The notes under the pieces were generated by a model. It made no database searches and was not told the DNA's origin. It worked only from the letters and a program-made list of their open reading frames with translations. DNA of 64,000 nt, taken from NCBI GenBank assembly GCA_949715645.1, contig OX454525.1, forward strand, positions 251,054,700 through 251,118,699, written 5' to 3'. The stretch is from Portevinia maculata (taxonomy: Eukaryota; Arthropoda; Insecta; Diptera; Syrphidae). Both the position numbers and the translations under genes were made by a program. This document shows, one piece after another, positions 60,426 to 64,000 of this stretch (position 1 is the stretch's first letter; the number at the start of each line of letters is the position of its first letter).

Positions 60426-63400
60426 TCACTGCTCGTTGAACCAATGGCTTCTTATGAAGCGCGAAAGACTTCTGACGCCAGTGTTGGCTAAGTCGTTTGT
60501 GTCGTTAAACAAGAAGTCCCCTAGATGGAGATTTCTTTTGTGGGAGAGTGCAGGGCATGTGCAGAGAAGGTGAAGTACAGTCTCCTCCTCCTCCTCGTCC
60601 ATGCAGCTTCTGCAGAAGTCGTTTGAGTGCACGCCAAGTCTGGAGGCGTGCCTGCCTATTAAGCAGTGTCCTGTGATAACACCTATGGTCGAGCTAATAT
60701 GCAGTCGGTTTAATGAGATTAGACACTTAGAGCGTCGCAGATCCAGCTTTGGCCAGATTCGCTTAGTCGCTAGACAAGTATTGCTACATGTCCACCTAAG
60801 GTTTGTTCTCTCGATTGCTGATAGCTTGAGCAAGAGTTTGCATGTAGCGATTGGTATTCCTAAAGAACCTTTATCAGGTAAAAGAGGTAAAGTGGTTCCT
60901 TTTTTGGCGAGATCGTCTGCCTTACAGTTACCTGGAATGTCTCTATGTCCCGGCACCCAACAGAGGTGAATGTTGAACTGCTATGCCATCTCCGAAAGAG
61001 ATGAGCGGCAATCTTGGGCTACGATGGAATTTGAAGAGACTGAGTCCAGGGACTTAATCGCTGCCTGACTATCCGAGAAGATACGGATATCCTTTGAGGA
61101 TATCACATTCCTCTTTAGCCACGACAGGGCTTCTTTTATCGCTAAAATTTCCGCCTGGAACACGCTACAATAATCTGGAAGACGGAAAGAGAGGCTAAGA
61201 TTTAGCTTTTCTGAGAAAACGCCCCCACCTACCCCATCGCTGGTTTTAGATCCGTCGGTGTAGAAGTGGATCGATTTATCTTCTGCAAATGCATCATCAT
61301 CCCAGAATGATCTGGAAGGAATGGTGATTTGGAAGTTTTTTCCGAACTGCAGATGGGGTATGGTGTAGTCTATGTTTCTGGGTAGAGACTTAAAGGAGTC
61401 CAAAATGATGGAGTGGCCAATCTTCTTGTTGGTCCACTGTGAGGTAGCTTTTAAGCGGACAGCGGAAAAAGCCGCTGTTTGCATGTTGAAAATGTCAAGG
61501 GGTATCAGGTGTAACAGAATGTCCAGTGCAGCGGAGGGGGTAATACGGAGTGCTCCGCTAATGCACAGACACGCTGATCGCTGGACTTTGCCCAGTTTGT
61601 CGCGGTTTATAGCTTTATCCAGGGCAGTCCACCAGACGACAACCCCGTAAGTTAGAATTGGTCTAACCACCGCTGTATATAGCCAATGCGTAATACGGGG
61701 TTGTATACCCCACTTATTGCCAATGGCTTTTTTGCAAGAGAAAAGTGCTACTGTAGCTTTCTTGACTCTTTCTTGTATATTGGGTTTCCAACTTAACTTC
61801 CTATCGAAGATTAGACCCAAACATTTTGCTTCCTCAGAGAAGGTTAAGCTTGTACCGCTAATAGAGGGAGGGTCAATATGTGGGATTTTATATTTCCTGG
61901 AAAAGAGGACCAACTCGGTTTTGTGGGGGTTAACGCCCAGTCCACACCGATTAGCCCATCTCGTTAGCTTGTTAAGAGCGTTTTGCAGGAGTTCCTTAAT
62001 GGTATTGAGGTGTTTTCCTGAGACGGCTATAGCAACGTCATCCGCATAGGCAATCACCCTGCAGCCCTCCCCTTCCAGGTTTATCAGTAGTTTATTCACC
62101 ACCAAATTCCAGAGAAGGGGAGAAAGAACACCACCTTGTGGCGTGCCTCTACTGATAGACCTCCTAGCAGATGCAACGGCCAGTTTTGAATTAATAATCC
62201 GACTTTCAAGCAGTAGATTAATCAATTCACCAAGCGAGCTATCCACCTTCAGTTCTGTCAGTGCATTTGCGATTGCAGATGTGTTAACGTTGTTAAAGGC
62301 GCCTTCTATGTCAAGGAAAGCCACCATGGTATACTCTTTGTGATGAAGAGAGTATTCGATAGTGCGTACTAAGGAGTGAAGAGCGGTTTCCACCGACTTT
62401 CCCTTACAGTATGCATGCTGAGCCGCAGACAATAATTGCGGATTTATGTTCGTGCGAAGATGGATATCAATCAATCGCTCCAGCGTTTTGAGGAGGAATG
62501 AAGATAGACTGATGGGTCTGAGGTCCTTTGGACTGACGTGGGAATATTTGCCAGCCTTGGGTATGAAAACCACTTTAACTTCTCTCCAAGCCCGGGGGAT
62601 ATGAACCAGGTCTAGACAGCTTTTCAGGATCATCTCCAGCACAGGCAGGATGATATCCGCTGACATTTGTAGTTCGGCAGGTATTATGCCGTCTGGTCCT
62701 GCAGACTTGAAGGGTTTGAAGCTATGTAGCGCCCAAGTCAGCTTTTCCCTAGTAATCAGACCGTGAGAGTAAGTTACCTGTGCAAATGACCTGCAAGGGC
62801 GTAAATTGCCGGTAATATTAGAGCTGCCTGGGTAATGAGTGTCAAGTAGTAGATTGAGCGATTCCTCGCTAGATGTCGTCCAAGAGCCGTCTGCCTTCTT
62901 AAGGCAGCTAGGCATAATTGGATTAGAAGAGAGGATTTTTCTTAGCCTTGATGCCTCAGATGATTCTTCTATTTTGCCACAGAAGAGTCTCCATGAGGAT
63001 CTTTTGGCTTTCCTTAGTTCTTTTTTGTATAGTATGAGGGATTCCTTATAGGAGTCCCAATCGGTTATTGCTTTTGAGCTTTTAGCAAGATTGAAGAGTC
63101 TTCTGCACTCCTTTCTGAGTGGTCCTAGCTCAGGGGTCCACCAGTGAGGCTTCTTCTTACCCCTGGGTTGTACGAGAGGGCAGGATGCCGCCATTGCTTC
63201 GTTAAGGGCCAGGGTGAGTTCATCGACTTTATTGTCGAGCTCATTGGAGTCGCAGACTTAAGTGTACAGATTTAATACGATTATGTAATGTGTCTCTGTA
63301 TAAGGGCCAATTGGTTTTCCGAGGATTTCGGAAAATGGGTTGACATGGAGGCTCAACGCTTAGGTTGAAAAGAAGATACCGGTGATCCGAAAAAGAGTGA

Positions 63401-64000
63401 TCAGCCGAAACCTTCCAGCCCGTAATCATGTCGTTGATGGTATCGGAGACAAGAGTGATGTCAAGGACTTCTTGTCGATTTTTGGTAATGAAGGTGGGTT
63501 CATTACCTGAGTTACAAACAATGAGGTTAGTACGTAAGAGATATTCAAAAAGTGACTCACTTCTGTTATTGATGTCTGTGCTGCCCCATACGGTGTGATG
63601 AGCGTTAGCATCGCACCCCAATATGAGGTCAGCTTTCTGCCTCCTTGCTCTTTCAACCTCTCTAGGTTATCACCAGGGAGAGGTCCCACTTGATCGTGGG
63701 CGAGATACGCTGATACTAGCCAGAATGATCTACTAGCGGTCTCTATTCTTGCCACAGTTGTATCTCGATCGCTGAAATTAGGGAGTAAATAAGCATTAAT
63801 ATTACTTTTCACTAGTATGCACGATCTAGGTTTACCTTTATCGGTCACATACAGTGAGTAGTATCCAGGAGTCCTGAGTCCTCGAACCAGGTTGTTGACA
63901 ATCCAAGGTTCTTGTATCAGGACGATGTCTTCTGCGCCTTTGGTAAAACGAAGAATAAGTGCGGCCGAAGCCTTTATGGAGTGTTGGAGGTTAATCTGAA
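60426..64000 (-). pseudogene. LINE D ORF2: endonuclease, RT, RNase H (partial, broken)
   Basis: The first residues at the edge read LQINLQHSIKA, the endonuclease start. Then come LIQEPWIVNN, LGCDANAHHTVWGS and HSFSDHRYLLF. Reverse transcriptase has FKSAGPDGIIP (Ala for the usual Pro), FLDIEGAFNNVN, TPQGGVLSPLLW and YADDVAIAV. RNase H has FYTDGSKTSDGVGGG, FSDSQAAIKSL and CWVPGHRDIPGNCKADDLA. The C-terminal motif is CRSCMDEEEEETVLHLLCTC (Leu for Phe). There is a frameshift near 63640, reversed near 63250, and a TAG at 60981-60983 before the last RNase H motif. It would act in target-primed reverse transcription. Confidence 0.9.

Larger units (their letters stand above)
60341..64000 (-). mobile_element. 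LOA-clade LINE D (minus), cut by window edge
   Basis: The 3' tail is at 60341-60362 (TTAGGTTAGGTTAGGTTG on the + strand). The 3' UTR has the family hairpin, and ORF2 extends to the window edge within the endonuclease. It is inserted in the Ty3/gypsy reverse transcriptase region. Two frameshifts and one stop show that it is inactive but fairly young. Fragments at 2300-4122 are an old copy of a close relative. Confidence 0.88.

Overview
This 64 kb window looks like repeat-dense, gene-free DNA from a higher fly (Diptera, Brachycera; a tephritid-like or drosophilid-like genome is my inference). Nearly every long reading frame belongs to a transposable element. I found no convincing host protein gene, tRNA, rRNA or CRISPR array. 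The evidence for a fly is the mix of families: LOA-clade and jockey-type LINEs, an errantivirus-like endogenous retrovirus, a Ty3/gypsy element whose LTR starts TGTAGT, Tc3-like and mariner-like DNA transposons, and DINE-1/mini-me-like Helentron derivatives with GTCY microsatellites.

Layout, left part. 1-654 is the 3' end of a LOA-clade LINE, followed by two unusual short-repeat tracts (664-1010 and 1083-1260). 2045-4122 is a patchwork: a tRNA-derived SINE, an old LOA LINE in three pieces, a palindrome-bearing repeat, a hAT-like fragment and a second SINE. Stack 1 (about 4990-15395): an old LINE is interrupted by a jockey-type LINE (5215-14654), which is itself interrupted inside ORF1 by a full-length LOA-clade LINE with an intact ORF (5686-10271; 12-bp target duplication). 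A decayed Tc3-like transposase follows. Stack 2 (16991-20980): a Tc3-like element with long inverted repeats holds a palindrome-bearing repeat, which holds a head-to-tail pair of Helentron-like elements.

Layout, middle. Stack 3 (22410-36030): a decayed LOA copy is split by another LOA-clade LINE on the minus strand (24755-35721), which is split by a minus-strand jockey-type LINE (25943-30890), which is split by a 330-bp solo LTR (27804-28133). Exact target duplications are visible at all three joints. 36031-41540 holds decayed LINE fragments and two mariner-like copies. Stack 4: an old LINE is split by a nearly intact minus-strand LOA LINE (42156-47782) that has one stop codon in each ORF.

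Layout, right part. A complete non-autonomous hAT element (49747-50877) has perfect 8-bp target duplications. An errantivirus-like pol-env remnant lies at about 51260-54409. Then come an exact 83-bp tandem repeat, a pogo/Tigger-like MITE (55558-56068), a Helentron-like copy, and a Ty3/gypsy pol on the minus strand carrying a SINE. A fifth LOA LINE runs off the right edge.

The most interesting signals are RNA-level ones shared between LOA LINEs in the window. A 5'-terminal set of hairpins shows compensatory base changes between three elements. A 3'-UTR hairpin likewise shows compensatory changes and recurs in all five LOA copies that retain a 3' end. Three minus-strand LOA elements end in different short tandem tails, two of them resembling the TTAGG telomere repeat. 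An N-terminal NTPGG coding module is shared by LOA and jockey elements. I had no alignment or database search; family names are from recognisable motifs, and boundaries are firm only where target duplications or terminal repeats are stated.
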